Shown: positions 47,901 through 59,230, numbered from the stretch's first letter. The stretch: DNA of 64,000 nt from Galerina marginata (GCA_023014335.1 JAECYW010000007.1:2356001-2420000), one strand, 5' to 3'. A program made the numbers and translations. Notes: generated by a model from the sequence alone, not told the origin.

Positions 47901-48047
47901 CCGGCACCGGCTGGGGGCGCCCGCCGTTCGCCGAGGAATTTGACGCCGGCGCCGGAGGTGTCTCAGCCAGGATCGTCCGCTGGAAAGAAGCGCAGTGCCC
48001 CTCCCGATGGCGAAACCGGCCCTGGTACCAAGAAGAACAAGAGTTAG
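44980..48047 (+). CDS. KDZ-element accessory protein 2, cysteine-cluster protein (949 aa)
   Basis: Four exons: 44980-45099, 45160-46489, 46550-46663 and 46762-48047, with frame kept at every junction. The N-terminal 110 residues form an alpha/beta module (SVLNILNTADGLIRFAIAG). At about 45892-45990 a cluster of seven cysteines with spacing C-x2-C-x6-C-x11-C-x2-C-x-C-x4-C precedes a basic stretch and looks like a zinc-binding DNA or RNA module. The next regions are acidic Ser/Glu runs, Pro/Ala-rich linkers and Lys/Arg clusters. A predicted coiled coil (KQVADLDARLSEMEKTAD) lies near 46940-47000. The tail is Pro/Ala/Ser-rich with several nuclear-localisation-like basic patches. It converges on accessory gene 3, with 134 bp between the stops. 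It may bind element DNA in the nucleus; this is inference. Confidence 0.8.
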
Positions 48048-48181
48048 ATCGGGGGACAGTCACGTTGCCGAGGCCGAGGGGACATTCGCGTTGCCGAAGG
48101 CGATTTTTTTTGTATCATATATCGAATGCTTGCGCGGGGACTATTTACATATGTAATTACATCTTGTCATGTAAATAGTCC

Positions 48182-50219
48182 TCATATAATTACTTTTTGG
48201 ATCCGTTGACTTCGACGTACGCCCTCCGAATTTAAGGTGCTGAGGTCCTCGGGGGCGGGCGTTGGCGTTGGGCGTGGTGTTGGTAGAATGTTGGGGGGTA
48301 CCCGACCCTGTCGCCGTACTGGTCGAGGTTGAGGCCGGGTTGTGTTGGAAACCGCTAAAAGAGCTGGGTCAATCACAGGCTGGATTGGATTGGCATCATT
48401 GGAATGTGCATTTGCTAAATTTGATGATTCGGCGGTCGTCCTGCCGTTGAACCGATGATATAATTCAGCACAAATGGCGTACTGAGGTGGTCCATCGGCG
48501 GGCCCGTTCATCGGCATCGGCATCGGCAACCCCTCGGCCACAAGTTTATCTACAACTGATTGATCCACAATAATATCATCTTGAGGCTCTTCTTCAGCAA
48601 CAGGCAACACATCCCTTGATACAGCCTTTTTTGTTTGTTTTGTTTTCCTTGTAGCCGCTTTCCTTCGCTTACGCTTCTTGCTGCCGGACTCGGTGCCAGC
48701 GTTCCCGTCGGCCACGGCATCATTATCAACCGGTGTCACGGTTCGACCATGTGTAGGGTATTCAGCTGGTGTTAGTTTTTTTAGATGCCAAACACTTTTG
48801 AATCTAAAACTGTCCTCCGATCCATAAATTCGTTGCCTTTTCTGCAAATGATCAAACAGCCTAATGAGGTCGGCCTTGTGAATATTTCGAGGGTGTTTCA
48901 TGGTAAAATCTGTGATCAGATATTTTGCCTCAATGAATTCTAATTGCTGGGCGGTGATCTGCGTATAAGGCAGGTGCTTTGTTCTCCCGTTTGTTGCCAA
49001 TTCTAAAAACGCACGGCATCGGCCTCGGCCTCGGCAACGGCACAGACTTAACAACGACTCACTGTAATGTTGCCCCATAAATGTTAGAAACAGCATCTCA
49101 TAATGAGCTTTTTTCCAGTGCTCGGGAAATACTTCGGGCAACATTGGAAATCCGACATCAGTTACTTCCAGCATAACTGTAACCGTACCAGGCGCTGCGC
49201 TGGTGCCGTTTGCCAAGTCTTTTTGGCCGGCTCTCGTGTCCAATCCTTGAACATATTTTGTCATGGCATTTTTGACTTGCGAAACCACCGCTGGGAATGC
49301 CTCCTCGAACGACGTCCCTGGAATGCCCATGATCTCAGCCATCTGGTCATAGCTGGCGGCGTCGGCATCATTCGGTGCCACGGGAACGGCCACGGGAACG
49401 GCCACTCACCTATCAACATTGAGTTTGCCATCGAGACGGGTGTAAGCAGCGATGACTAAGGACCTGAGTCCCATTTCTTTATACTGCTCATCCATTGTAT
49501 TGTGTATGCGCTTTGTCGCGTACCGTTCAGCCATACTAACGAACGTCAGATTAATATTTCAAGCTCTGGGCATGAGGAGTGCGTCGGCACCGGCTCGGCA
49601 CCGGCCAACTTCAAAAGCTTACCTTTTCTTCAATTCGGGTTCATAGCCTGCATTGCCTTGACGATCTCTTTCAGCCTCTAGCTCTTGCCTCTCTGCCGTC
49701 GTCATTTGATTATATATGTTCTTGAGTGCAACTGTACGATATTCAAACCAGCCCGGGGTTGATGCCGATGCCGATTCAACGTCCAATAAACGAGCAATCT
49801 CCTTCCATGCCTGCTCGGGCCTCGTCCGCCAAATAACCTCTAATTTTCTTGGGCGAAAGGAGTTGGTCTTGCGGCTGACGGGGTGTGCCATCCGCCAATT
49901 GTTAGTGCACCAGTCGGAAAGCTCCTGAAACATTTGGGACTGATTCGTACGAAGATTAAGCAAGGAGACCACCATGACTGACCTTGGACCATGCTTTGCT
50001 TTCTTCCAAACTGGTAGGTCCATTCCCGCTCTGCTCCCAGAAGTTAAACATAGACGACAATATTTGCTGTTTGAGAATAAAGACTCGTTCACTTGACGTT
50101 GTAGCATTGATGTAACTGTCCTTGTATTTCAGAATTTGTTGCATCTCTTCGGCGGAGTAGGTACAGTCCTTTCGTACTTTACGAGGACGGGCATCAGAGG
50201 GCACCGAGGCTGGATCCAT
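48182..50219 (-). CDS. KDZ-element accessory protein 3 (591 aa)
   Basis: Five minus-strand exons: 50219-49983, 49924-49623, 49535-49410, 49352-49063 and 49002-48182. All junctions are GT-AG and in frame. Residues 1-80 are basic then helical (YSAEEMQQILKYKDSY). Exon 2 has CTNNWRMAHPVSR and tryptophan-rich repeats (EVIWRTRPEQAWKEIARLL). A middle segment includes LPYTQITAQQLEFIEAKYLI, then GSEDSFRFKSVWHLKKL. The C-terminal third is disordered with a strong nuclear signal (KKRKRRKAATRKTK) and ends in RRSQRIQKVII. Introns 49536-49622 and 49003-49062 both contain GCCGNN or CCGGC clusters. It diverges from the transposase gene (193 bp between starts), so the two likely share a promoter region. No catalytic motif was recognised. 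Confidence 0.8.
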
Positions 50220-50412
50220 TTCCGAGGCTTGGCCTAGGCGGGGTAAGTTGTCGTAGGAAACGTCTATAATGCCTTTGATTTGAAAGGCGTATCCGTGGGT
50301 TGCCTCACCTAAACCTCATGTAGTTCTGGCTTTGGTCGCACTGTTGCCTCGTGTACTCATTTCTTGTTTTTTAATTTATGACTGTGAGTTACGGGTTTTG
50401 CTTGCCCCCGCC
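50220..50412. promoter_or_regulatory. Divergent promoter region of the KDZ transposase and accessory gene 3
   Basis: The 193-bp gap separates the ATG of accessory gene 3 (minus) from that of the transposase (plus). No obvious TATA box is seen. The position implies bidirectional control of the two genes. Confidence 0.45.
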
Positions 50413-53400
50413 ATGCCTTCCATCACTGGTACTGCGAGGAAACGCAAAAGAAAGGGACGAAATGAAATCGACGACGCCGACGTTGTAACACATAAGAAGA
50501 TCACCGTCGTTACACCATCTGGGACACTGAAAACAATCACAGTCCTTGTTCCTCTGGAGCCAGTTCTCGACAACAATACCCCGTCTGAAAGCACTGCGAG
50601 CCAAGGTGACTTTATCGACTTCAGCCTTGAAGCCGAGGCCCAGCTCCAAGAAGAACCGGCACCGATTCGGAGGACTAAGGTGCGCAATTTTATATCATAC
50701 TTCAAGCCGTCATTTACTTTATTCAAAATTAGCGTCAGCGAGATTATGTTCGACAGTTTGTGGATCGCATAACCGACCTACTTCAGGCAACCTTGAGCCG
50801 AGAAACGTTGCCGGAGACGCAAAGGAAGTGTACCAAGTGTCCACAATCGAGTTGGGCCCTTTGGAGATGCATCGACTGTTCCCTGGGTCTTCCAAAATGT
50901 CGGCACTGTATGCGACATGGGCATCACGAAGCACCACTTCATCGCATTGAAACATGGACCGGGAGACACTGGCGCCGAGCGGCATTATGGGAGGTCGGCA
51001 CGTATATCCTAGTCCGGCACCATGTGGGCGAGAGCATCTGTGAGGGCCTAGCGTTCCAAACAGCACACCTCGAGAAACTTCAGTTACTTAAAGACCACGA
51101 TGAACAGCAACTTTGCGAGAGGCGAAGCCGAGCGAAAGGGAAATCGTCAGCGCCCATGCCTTCATGGCCTTTCCCAGGCCAGGCATCGGCATCGGCAACG
51201 GCGACGGGAAGCCGCCCAATGGATAATGTTCTTAATCCGGACACGGCACCAATGCCAAACTTGGATGACACTGACACGGACCCTTGGTCGCAAAATGAGA
51301 CACCTTTGGGGACTAGTGCAGAGGAACTATGGGAAGAGGAACGGGTCTCAGATACTGAATTTTTTCACTGGCTCGATATGTATCGTCAGAACGAAGAGGC
51401 CAATGCCGATGCCGATGGGTGTCATGATGGCCAGGACGACGCCGACGCCGGGGCAGCCGAGGCCGATGTTGCGGGACTGGCGGATTATCTCGGGACCGGC
51501 TTCGGCAACCCAGGGTTAGACATCCAGAGGAACGACGAGACACCTGACGTGGATATGGACAATTCTTCTTCTTCAAACATTTTTGACACAACCACGCCAG
51601 AACGACCACAAAGCGATGGATTGAATAACACATACGTGCGGGTCCTACATACTAACGGCATTCACCACATCGCAATGGTGACATGCAACTGCCATGGTGC
51701 CGACGGCGTTGCCCTTGACTTAGTTGCCTGCAGATTCCTACCAGCAAGCTTCACGCGCATTCGGACATTATTTACAGTTGAAATGATGGACTACTTTCGT
51801 CTCTGCAATCTGGAACTAAAGGCATCGGCGTACCAGTTTTACCAGCTCATCCGTCGTCTGACGTTGCCGATCGGCAACGGCGAGATTGTCAATCTCTACC
51901 ATGAATTCCGTCGAATGTCACGCCTGTGGCGTTGGATGAAGAAGCTTAAGTGGGCAGGATACGGTCACAAAACAGAGGACCCCTGCAATCCACCGGCAGG
52001 ATCACTTGCAAATTTTTGCCCAACTTGCCCACAACCTGATGCTAACTTACCACCGGATTGGAAGGTCGATCCTAATCGGTAATGATTCCAATGCCGTCTA
52101 GGGTTAACAAATCACATCTGAATTCACAATTTGAAATAGCTTTGTCTACCGGCTACAGATCCTCACCGACGGGAATTTCAAGGCAACACATTTTCGGCAG
52201 AAATCCAACGATGACATATGGCTTTACGATGGTGGTGGAATGATGCCGAAACAACAAGAATATATTGACTTCCTTGCCACTGCGATCGAACTACTCACTG
52301 TACGTCTACTTGCTTTTTTGATGTCGCAATGGTGTGGCCGAAGCCGTCGAAGCCGACGCCGACGCCGACGCCGAAGCCATGTACCCCACAGAATACTGAT
52401 ATTACAATGTTCTCTTGATAGAAAGCGCCATGTGAAAATACCTTTCGAGCAATTACCAATGCCCTATTGGCCTCCCAGGCGTGCGATCTGACAGGGGTTG
52501 TCGCCTTCGTTTGTGCTCGGCATGGCTGCTATGTCCCCAATGCCCTTGTCGACATGTTCAAAGGAGAGCAACAAAAATATGTTGATTTTGGTTTTCTCCA
52601 GGTACTAAAGATCCTCAAAATCGATCCTCAACAGGGCGTCCTCTTTGTATATGATATTGTTTGTCAATATATCATTCATCTCCTGAAGCGAATCGGCGAC
52701 AAGCTTCCCGAAGGACTCGCAATTGAACGCGCAATCGATTTATTCCACGTTCATGCCCACAAAGATGATTGTTTTTTTCGTTATGCCCCGTTATTCATTC
52801 CTGGGGCCGGCAACCTTACCGGTCAGATTTTGGAGTCAAATTGGTCTTCACTGAATGCTGTGTCGCCGATCGCATCCACGGCGACAATTCCACACCGTGC
52901 CGAGATACTGGATGACCATACAACTGATTCAAATCATAAAAAGATGCTTGCCATGCCAGAAACGCTCTGCACCAAATACCTCGATGGGACGGCAATGTCA
53001 AGTCAAGCCGACCGCTATTACGCCGACATTGCCAGCAATGTTGATCAGGTCTCCATGGATTCTTGGGAAACGCAGATCGTCAGAGCAGAGGCATCGCGTC
53101 TGACAGATATTACTGCTATGGACATATATGCGGCCAATTTGCCAGATCGTTTGGCGATGGATCCACCACTTGTTACGGGCACGGCACCGGCGTCGGCACA
53201 AACACCTATTGAGAAGTGGGTTGAATTTGCCCTGATGGTTGAAGAAAAGCAGTAAGTTCGTCCTTTTCGGAGAGGTCTATATATTCATCCCTGGCAGAAT
53301 TGATTTACAGGATAGAGTCCGCCGCCTTGGCGCAAATCCACATGAAGATGACCGGCAAGCCATTGAACAACAACGGCAAGCGTTGATTCCAATGCTCATG

Positions 53401-54411
53401 AAGCTGGAAAATCTTCGGAACACAGCGGGTGCAACGGATGACCCTGCCATTGACCCTCATGACACCCCTTCCAACGAACGTGAGTTTGACGAGACCGGTG
53501 AAACAGATGAAATACCCATTCCCGAGCCGGAGCCGGAGCCGCCGGCGTCGACTTCACGATCTGGTCGTAGCCGTCGACGGGCACCAAGGGATGATGAAAT
53601 TCCACGGGTTGAGAGACAAAAAGTGCCATTGCCATCCAGGGGATGTTCCGTTGGAAATGCGCATGATATTGAGATTCGTTGCCGAAAACGTCAGGCAATC
53701 CTTCAAATTCATCGACTCCGAGATCTGATAGCCGACCTCTCCTTTCAATATTCTCATGTTATTCGCAATGCTGTCCGAAAAAGTGTCCGCACCGCTGCAC
53801 AGAAGAGAGTCAAAGCAATGAAACACAATCTTGTGCTTCATGCCCGCATTTATTCGGTATGCCGTGGCCGACTGGTGGCATTGAATTGCGATGCCGCGTT
53901 CCTTTCCAATTTCCTACCACTTACCAGGGATGATCTTCATGCAAGTACAGCTGTCCTTCGCCCTAACGCCCCGGGGTCAACCTCTCTTGAACTTCCCTGG
54001 ATATGGCAAACCTCACGTTGGTTTCTTTTGCATGTAGACGCTAATGCCGAAGCCGCACGCGATGCCGAAGCCGATCCTTCGGCACTCACAGAATGTAAGT
54101 CAAAATGAACTGATTTCTTCGTGAAGTCTCATTGCCTTTGTAATGCAGTCAAACGCATTCATTGGCTTCGCGCTCGGGCTCAAAAATATCGTTGGCAGGA
54201 AGAAGTCATCTTGGTTACTTATGAAATGCAGTGGACGGTACGGTACTTCCTAAACAAAAGACAGCTATGGTGGGACGCAGCAAGCATGGAAATCATTACC
54301 GAAGGTGCAAGAGCTTATGCTACACGCCAAAGCATTTACTGGCACCGGTTTGCACTCGTTGCCGACCGTGCATTTAAGCACACGTGCCCGCAGTATAGTT
54401 CGCCGATGTAA
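50413..54411 (+). CDS. KDZ transposase with CxC2 cysteine cluster (1,220 aa)
   Basis: Six exons: 50413-50679, 50733-52078, 52140-52299, 52422-53251, 53298-54094 and 54149-54411. The total of 3,663 nt is an exact open frame. The N-terminus is basic (TARKRKRKGRNE). The CxC2-type zinc cluster has cysteines at about residues 122, 125, 135, 138, 145 and 148, followed by histidines 153 and 159. A second knuckle CPTCPQP ends exon 2. The RNase-H-fold transposase core shows TDGNFKATHF (Asp548), VCARHG (about 621-626), FVYDIVCQY (Asp669) and GQILESNWSSLN (Glu729), the expected D-D-E order. The C-terminal helical part contains HWLRARAQKYRW and EMQWTVRYF, typical of the family. It cuts and joins the TIRs in the nucleus. 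The acceptor at 53296-53297 was chosen because it restores QIDLQDRVRRL. Nothing is broken. Confidence 0.93.
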
Positions 54412-54485
54412 AATTTATTACCTAATCATCAAATGAAACTGCGACGCCGCTGTCTAGTATCTCTTGTCGATCTCCACTGATAACC

Positions 54486-56859
54486 ATGCCGGTGTTCAAC
54501 CCTCGTGAAGTGAGAGGATTTAGTTTTTTAGCCCTCCAACACGGTGCCGATGGGAATATGCACTACCACGTCCAGGAACTCGTCTATTACTTTGAGTCAC
54601 GCTTCAGAGCTATTCTTCTGAAAATGAGCGATAAAGATCATGATACAACCTGGTGGATGCAAGGTTATTTGCAGCTTGAATTGGTGAGTAAAAGACTTAT
54701 TTTGCATTTTCCTGTGGCTTACAAGAATAAAGCATTTTGTCTTGATGACTATTGGCGCTGCCGCAGTCATCGGCCTCCCGTTGGATGTGCCGATCCTCAT
54801 CAGATCTTTGGCCGATAGTCTCACAGTGCAGGTATTGGACCGTCTACCACTTGATTTCCACCACAGCTTCCTGGCAATCTTAGACAGGGGTTTGGAGGAA
54901 ACTTCTCCCTGTGCTCTTGTTGAAAACTACGCCAATGACTGGTGGAACTCCGACACCGAACCCGACCCACCCAACTTCCTCGATCTTCGGGAAACACGCG
55001 AAGCCATCAAGGTCCATAAAGCCCAGAAGCTACGTCGCCCTCGGTTGGTACCTGCCGTGACTACAATGCCGAGACCTCCGAAAATCCCCGACACGCAGCA
55101 AGAGTGCGAGAATTGCGCGGAGTATCTGGCTTTGGCAGAGGAGGCCGTGGCCGAGCTTCAGTCTATTCGGCAATACAGTACGGCCGCCGAGACATTCGCG
55201 CAAACCAATGTGGAAATTAATATCAAACGAACTTCGGGGCTATACCTGCTTCATGAGGCTGTCATCTTGAAAGAATTGCAAGTTTCAAACGGAGGTGACC
55301 CATCGACCACCAGGGGCAAGGGCTCGGCATCGGCATCGGCATCGGCGAGTGACATTCGGACGCGATCCCAAGCTGTAGCCGAAAAAGCAGAGAAGGAACT
55401 TAGGAGAATCGCAGCCCTTCCCACTGGGTCGCATAAGTGGGTCTGGGGCGAAGAACTTTCGGAAGATGAAGTGCGAGCTCTGTGTATCGATCCCGCAAGC
55501 CGCCCCCTAGAACATTCTGGGTATCAAACAGAGCTTACCGAAGGTTCACCATCCCAATTTAAAGAGGGTTCAATCAGGTCAATGGCCCAGGGTGACACCT
55601 CCTACAAGGCATCCACCCTGGCCTCCGACATACAATCAATTCCTTCTGTTGCCGAAGCCGAAGGTCGCCAAACTGGCATATCGGATCCCGACCTTTTGGC
55701 CTTTACGGTTGCAGGTCTCGGAGAATTGACAGATGAAGAGGAAGAAAATGACGTTCAAATATCTACGTCGAGTGGCCCTGCGGAACCCCAACGGTCATCA
55801 TTTAATGCCGTTGCCGTCGGTCCCACTGCCATTCAAAACGACAGTGCCGTGGCCGTTACCTCCCTCGACGTCCAAAATATTCAAAGCTTTACGGTCGATC
55901 TTCTTGAAAGTTCTAGCGACGAAGATACTGCTTCTCCTGTGCACTCTGCCACTGCTACGTCCACCGCCGCCATCAAGCATTTTGGTGCCGGCGCCTTGCC
56001 TGAGGTGGATGTTCGGCAATTCACAGTCGATCTTCTTGACGATTTGGGCGATCAAGTTGCTTCTCCCCCACCTCAGGATGTTCGTGGTTTTACTGTTGAT
56101 CTTCTCGATAGCGCCGACGATGAACCCAGTGAAGATGTTCATGTCCAACAATTTGTTGCCGTAGCCGCAGCACAGTCACCACTCATTATCCCCCTGGCAC
56201 AGGAGGCGCAGTTCCTGTCTGCCAATAGTCTCATGGATCTTTCAGATGACGATCTGGCCACCTCAACGACACAACAGCCAGTACCCATGATCAACGCCTG
56301 GGATATGGCCGAGTCCGACAGTACCGGCTCCGATGTGAGCCCGAAAGATCGCACCACGGATTTACTTAATGCCAATGACTTTCTTGGCGACTGGAGCGAG
56401 AATGACGACGAGGTAGATCGTCCAAGCGCGTCCACGGAGGACCTTCCCGCTGCCAGCTTTAGGTATGCAACTGTGCATGACCTTGATAGCGACAGCGATG
56501 CCGACGAGATCAATGCCGATGCCGGTCACCTGAATGCTGAGCTCCCCTTTTCCTCCTTACCATCCACCAGCGGCATTCCGAATCGTTCACCTCATCGCTA
56601 TATCCTTGGCACAGCCGCCCCCACTGCAAGACCCCTACATGTCGTGTCCGATCATTCCTTACCTGCCGAAGCCGACACGCAACCTCGCCTTCCCCGCCAA
56701 ACCCATCCAAATCCCTCTGACCGAGCAGTTCACGTCAATGCCACTCCTACCACCTCTCATCGCTTCTATACTGCCGATAGTTTCTCATTTGTAGATGAAT
56801 CTTGGGTGTCGGCGCCGGATCAGGACATAGAAGACGAGGAAAGTGATATCGATGATTAA
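54486..56859 (+). CDS. KDZ-element accessory protein 4: acidic protein with SIM-like repeats (741 aa)
   Basis: Two exons are proposed: 54486-54683 and 54832-56859. The acceptor at 54830-54831 is the one that keeps frame and gives LQLELVLDRLPLDFHHSF. The gene starts 75 bp after the transposase stop, on the same strand. The first 200 residues are folded and helical, with two cysteines in ECENC. The remainder is acidic and disordered. It contains at least three copies of FTVDLL[DE] followed by Ser/Asp/Glu runs (SFTVDLLESSSDED, QFTVDLLDDLGD and GFTVDLLDSADDE), plus related AFTVAGLGELTDEEE and SLMDLSDDDL. V-D-L-L next to acidic or serine residues is the pattern of SUMO-interacting motifs. ASASAS and ADAD runs correspond to GCCGNN clusters. 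No enzyme motif is visible. It may connect the transposase machinery to host SUMO pathways; that is inference. Confidence 0.75.
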
Positions 56860-57425
56860 TGGTGTTTCTTTGTCAGTAAATGTTCCAAAAAAAATGTATC
56901 ATATTGCTTGTTTGTATTCTGTCCACCGTTCTGTGAATACTCCCTTTATAAGTATTGGGTCCCATTGCCGTTGCCGTCGCCATATGTGATTTATTTTGGT
57001 GCCGTTACTACAACGGCATGATCTGCTGCTGCTGCTGCTGCTGCTGCTACCGCTTTTCCCAATTTCTGCTCTGCTATCAGTACCTCACTCCAAGATCCAG
57101 AAGGTGGCACATTTGATATTCCATTTCGGCATTGTGATTTCGGCACCGGCAATACGGATGGCGGGCGCTTCTGGCGGCATCGACAGTTTTGATAACTGGT
57201 ATCACATTAAGTCCCATTACCTTCAATATACACTATCTATTTTGCATATTAACACATCTCACATCTTCATTATCCCTGTAGTTTTAATGGCGGGTCCAAG
57301 CTTGTTGATGCCTTCCCGGGTACCCTTGTCCCATCTTTCCTCTGGTCTAAACACTATAAATTTAATACAAGTAGTATTGTCATTCACTATATTACTCATG
57401 CCGCTAGCCAAATGTATTTTTTTTC
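56860..57425. other. KDZ element right subterminal region
   Basis: No firm gene is present. A CTG run of eight or so units lies at about 57022-57047. A frame reading ATAFPNFC..., then HCDFGTGNTDGGRFWRHRQF and a stop near 57190, might be a degenerate exon end. The stretch is roughly the mirror of 43405-43674 and also starts with an alanine-codon run. Confidence 0.35.
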
Positions 57426-57622
57426 GAGGTATTTGGCTCGTGGCCGAGCCCGCACGGGAGCCGAACGGCTTCATCTGTGAGGCCGTTCGGGCCCGTCTAG
57501 GGCTGCCGTGGCCGTCTCCGCGCTAAGGGCCCGTTCATTGAATTCATTGGCCTCGATTGAGTCGGCACACTGTAAACGTTCAATGCTTCGATTCATTCGC
57601 TACAATGTAGCTTCTCTATGTG
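57426..57622 (-). repeat. KDZ transposon right terminal inverted repeat
   Basis: Ends ...GTAGCTTCTCTATGTG at 57622, the reverse complement of the left repeat 43026-43222. It contains the same internal palindrome. Confidence 0.95.
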
Positions 57623-57629
57623 AATGGAT
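57623..57629. repeat. Target-site duplication, right copy (AATGGAT)
   Basis: Matches 43019-43025 exactly. The downstream sequence ACGACTGTGATGAGCTCCACGCC continues the foldback body interrupted at 43018. Confidence 0.85.
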
Positions 57630-59230
57630 ACGACTGTGATGAGCTCCACGCCAAAATCACCCAACCAATATACAATCAGGCTTCATCCATCCAAGAAAAG
57701 GAAGGGAAGGGACCAAAGGAGGACCGTCGATAGGGCAAGGATGAAAGATGACAGAATCAAGGGGGTGGAGTCTGATCGGGTTGTTCAGATGGAAGGTTGG
57801 CAGGAGCGCAGGTGCATCGGCATCGGCATAGGCATAGGCATACGGGTGGGTTATCAGAGCCGTATGCATTGAAGAAAGGAAGGTAACAAAGGCAGCCTTG
57901 AATAGATGGAAGGGGAGGAAAGGAGATCAAAACCAACGAAGTTAAGGCATTCAAGGAGAAAAAAAGTTCGAAGGAAAAAAAAGAAAGAAGAGATGCACGA
58001 TTCGGATCCGCTAGAAGAAGGCACAGTTTCAGTTTCACAAGGTGCAAGGCTGCCCATGCTCGAGTCGAGAACTGCGCAACCAGCTTATTCCGATTTGTTC
58101 ATTACGCCCTCGAGAGAGTGGGCGTGAGCGAGGTCGTCGAGGGCGGCAGATTTAATCATGAACTCTGGGTGGCAGTTCTCGAGGTCCTAGAGGGCAGGAC
58201 GGTGCAGAATGAAAAGGAAGAGCTGTGAGAATAAGCTCAAGGATGACATCGACGAAGAGCTATTCCCTGGTTCCTGGCGCTTGAGTTGCTGGAGCTGGCT
58301 CGGGTGAAGATGTTCAAGCCAGCTGCGGATCATAGATGGCAACGACAGTCAGAAGCGAGGAGCTTGATTCAAGTAAGGACAGTGCTCACTTGGAAGAGGC
58401 GTTGACGATACAAAGCAGTGAGTGGAGGTCTGAAGTGAACGGCGAGCGAGGAGGGTAGTGGTGACGTCAGCGCATCAGCTGCTGATCTAATGAGACTGGT
58501 AAATAGGGGCAAACAAATTGGTCTGTTTTTGGTTGGTTTTGGTTTCATTCTGGTTTCATTCATTTATGTATCCGCTCCATTTTATCTCCTTTCGGAGTAT
58601 TATATTCTGGTCCCCTGTAACTGCTTCGACTCTCATGTTTCAAGTTGTTCGTCGCTTTTGAAGATCAGCGGAGCCAGTGCCTGTTCGCGCATCTTTGATA
58701 TCGCCCTGTCACCAGTCATTCTTTCCCTTGCCGTGGATTACACTTCGTATCGGTGTTCCTGTCTCCCTCAGTTCTTTAATCGCTGGGACGAATTGTATGG
58801 GCCCACAACCTACCCGGCAGACCCCCACTCGTCAACGCGTCACCGATCTCTTGATTTGGCTTGGACTTGGATTGCTTAGACTTCATATGCGCTTTAAGCT
58901 CGGCGCTCAAGGCTCGCGCAAGTCTGTTGGTTGTAAATCTGGGTACGGTGCAGTCCTTGTGGTGGCTCACGGCTTGTCTTCACTCAGAATCCATGTACTT
59001 GGTGTAATCTTGTTTCTTCGCCTTCTTTTTTGTTCTCAACACCTAACGAGGTGGAGATGGCGTTGATTAGCCACCCAAACAGACCCTCGCTTGTTTCCTA
59101 ATCCTTCGTCCCAGGCTTGGACATTGGTCACCGTATTTTCTTTCAGGAGATGGAGGCTCGTTCAAGCCTCCGAGTGCGAGAATCTGGCGGAGTCCGTCGG
59201 TCAAACTAACATTATATTCGACCTCTGCGT
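57630..59230 (+). mobile_element. Foldback-like element, copy VI, part right of the KDZ insertion
   Basis: The body resumes with the GAGCTCCACGCC block, a GCATCGGCATAGGCATAGGC tract (57815-57840), the remnant encoding ERVGVSEVVEGG (about 58115-58150) and donor-like GCTCACTTGGAAGAGG at 58384. From about 58660 an inverted hairpin arm follows. It has ACCCCCACTCGTC (58830), the GGCTTGGAC arm (58858) and a closing GGTGCAGTCC (58948), then a second unit to about 59200 ending GAGTCCGTCGG. With 41090-43018 this makes one full foldback element of about 3.5 kb. Confidence 0.68.

Larger units (their letters stand above)
43026..57622 (+). mobile_element. KDZ (Kyakuja-Dileera-Zisupton) DNA transposon, 14.6 kb, multi-gene
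   Basis: The element is bounded by 197-bp terminal inverted repeats that differ at only about two sites, and is flanked by the direct repeat AATGGAT (43019-43025 and 57623-57629). Its central gene encodes a KDZ transposase. Joining the flanks restores the foldback-body sequence found uninterrupted at about 39590 and 62585, which confirms the borders. It carries at least five genes with intact spliced frames. The near-identical TIRs and open frames indicate a young insertion. Zisupton elements are reported to make 8-bp duplications; here 7 bp match exactly, so one position may have mutated. The long form with accessory genes fits the large fungal KDZ elements, but no TET/JBP gene is present. 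Confidence 0.93.

Noticed and set aside
53252..53310. Transposase intron ending at 53310 (TTTACAG)
   Set aside because: This stronger-looking acceptor would shift the frame into a stop. The acceptor at 53297 keeps frame and restores a family-typical sequence.
54684..54766. Short intron (acceptor CCGCAG at 54765-54766) in accessory gene 4
   Set aside because: Joining there gives a stop within about 40 codons. The acceptor at 54831 keeps the long frame.
56996..57526. Plus-strand frame with a leucine run resembling a membrane protein
   Set aside because: The leucines come from a CTG repeat in one frame, and the frame runs into the terminal inverted repeat. No homologous feature was recognised.
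43026..57622. TET/JBP dioxygenase gene expected as a partner of fungal KDZ elements
   Set aside because: None of the spliced proteins shows the HxD...H iron-binding pattern or the fold landmarks of that family.
43026..57622. Plavaka or other CACTA-type element
   Set aside because: The termini start CACATAG, not CACTA, and the duplication is not 2-3 bp. The transposase has KDZ motifs and a CxC2 cluster.
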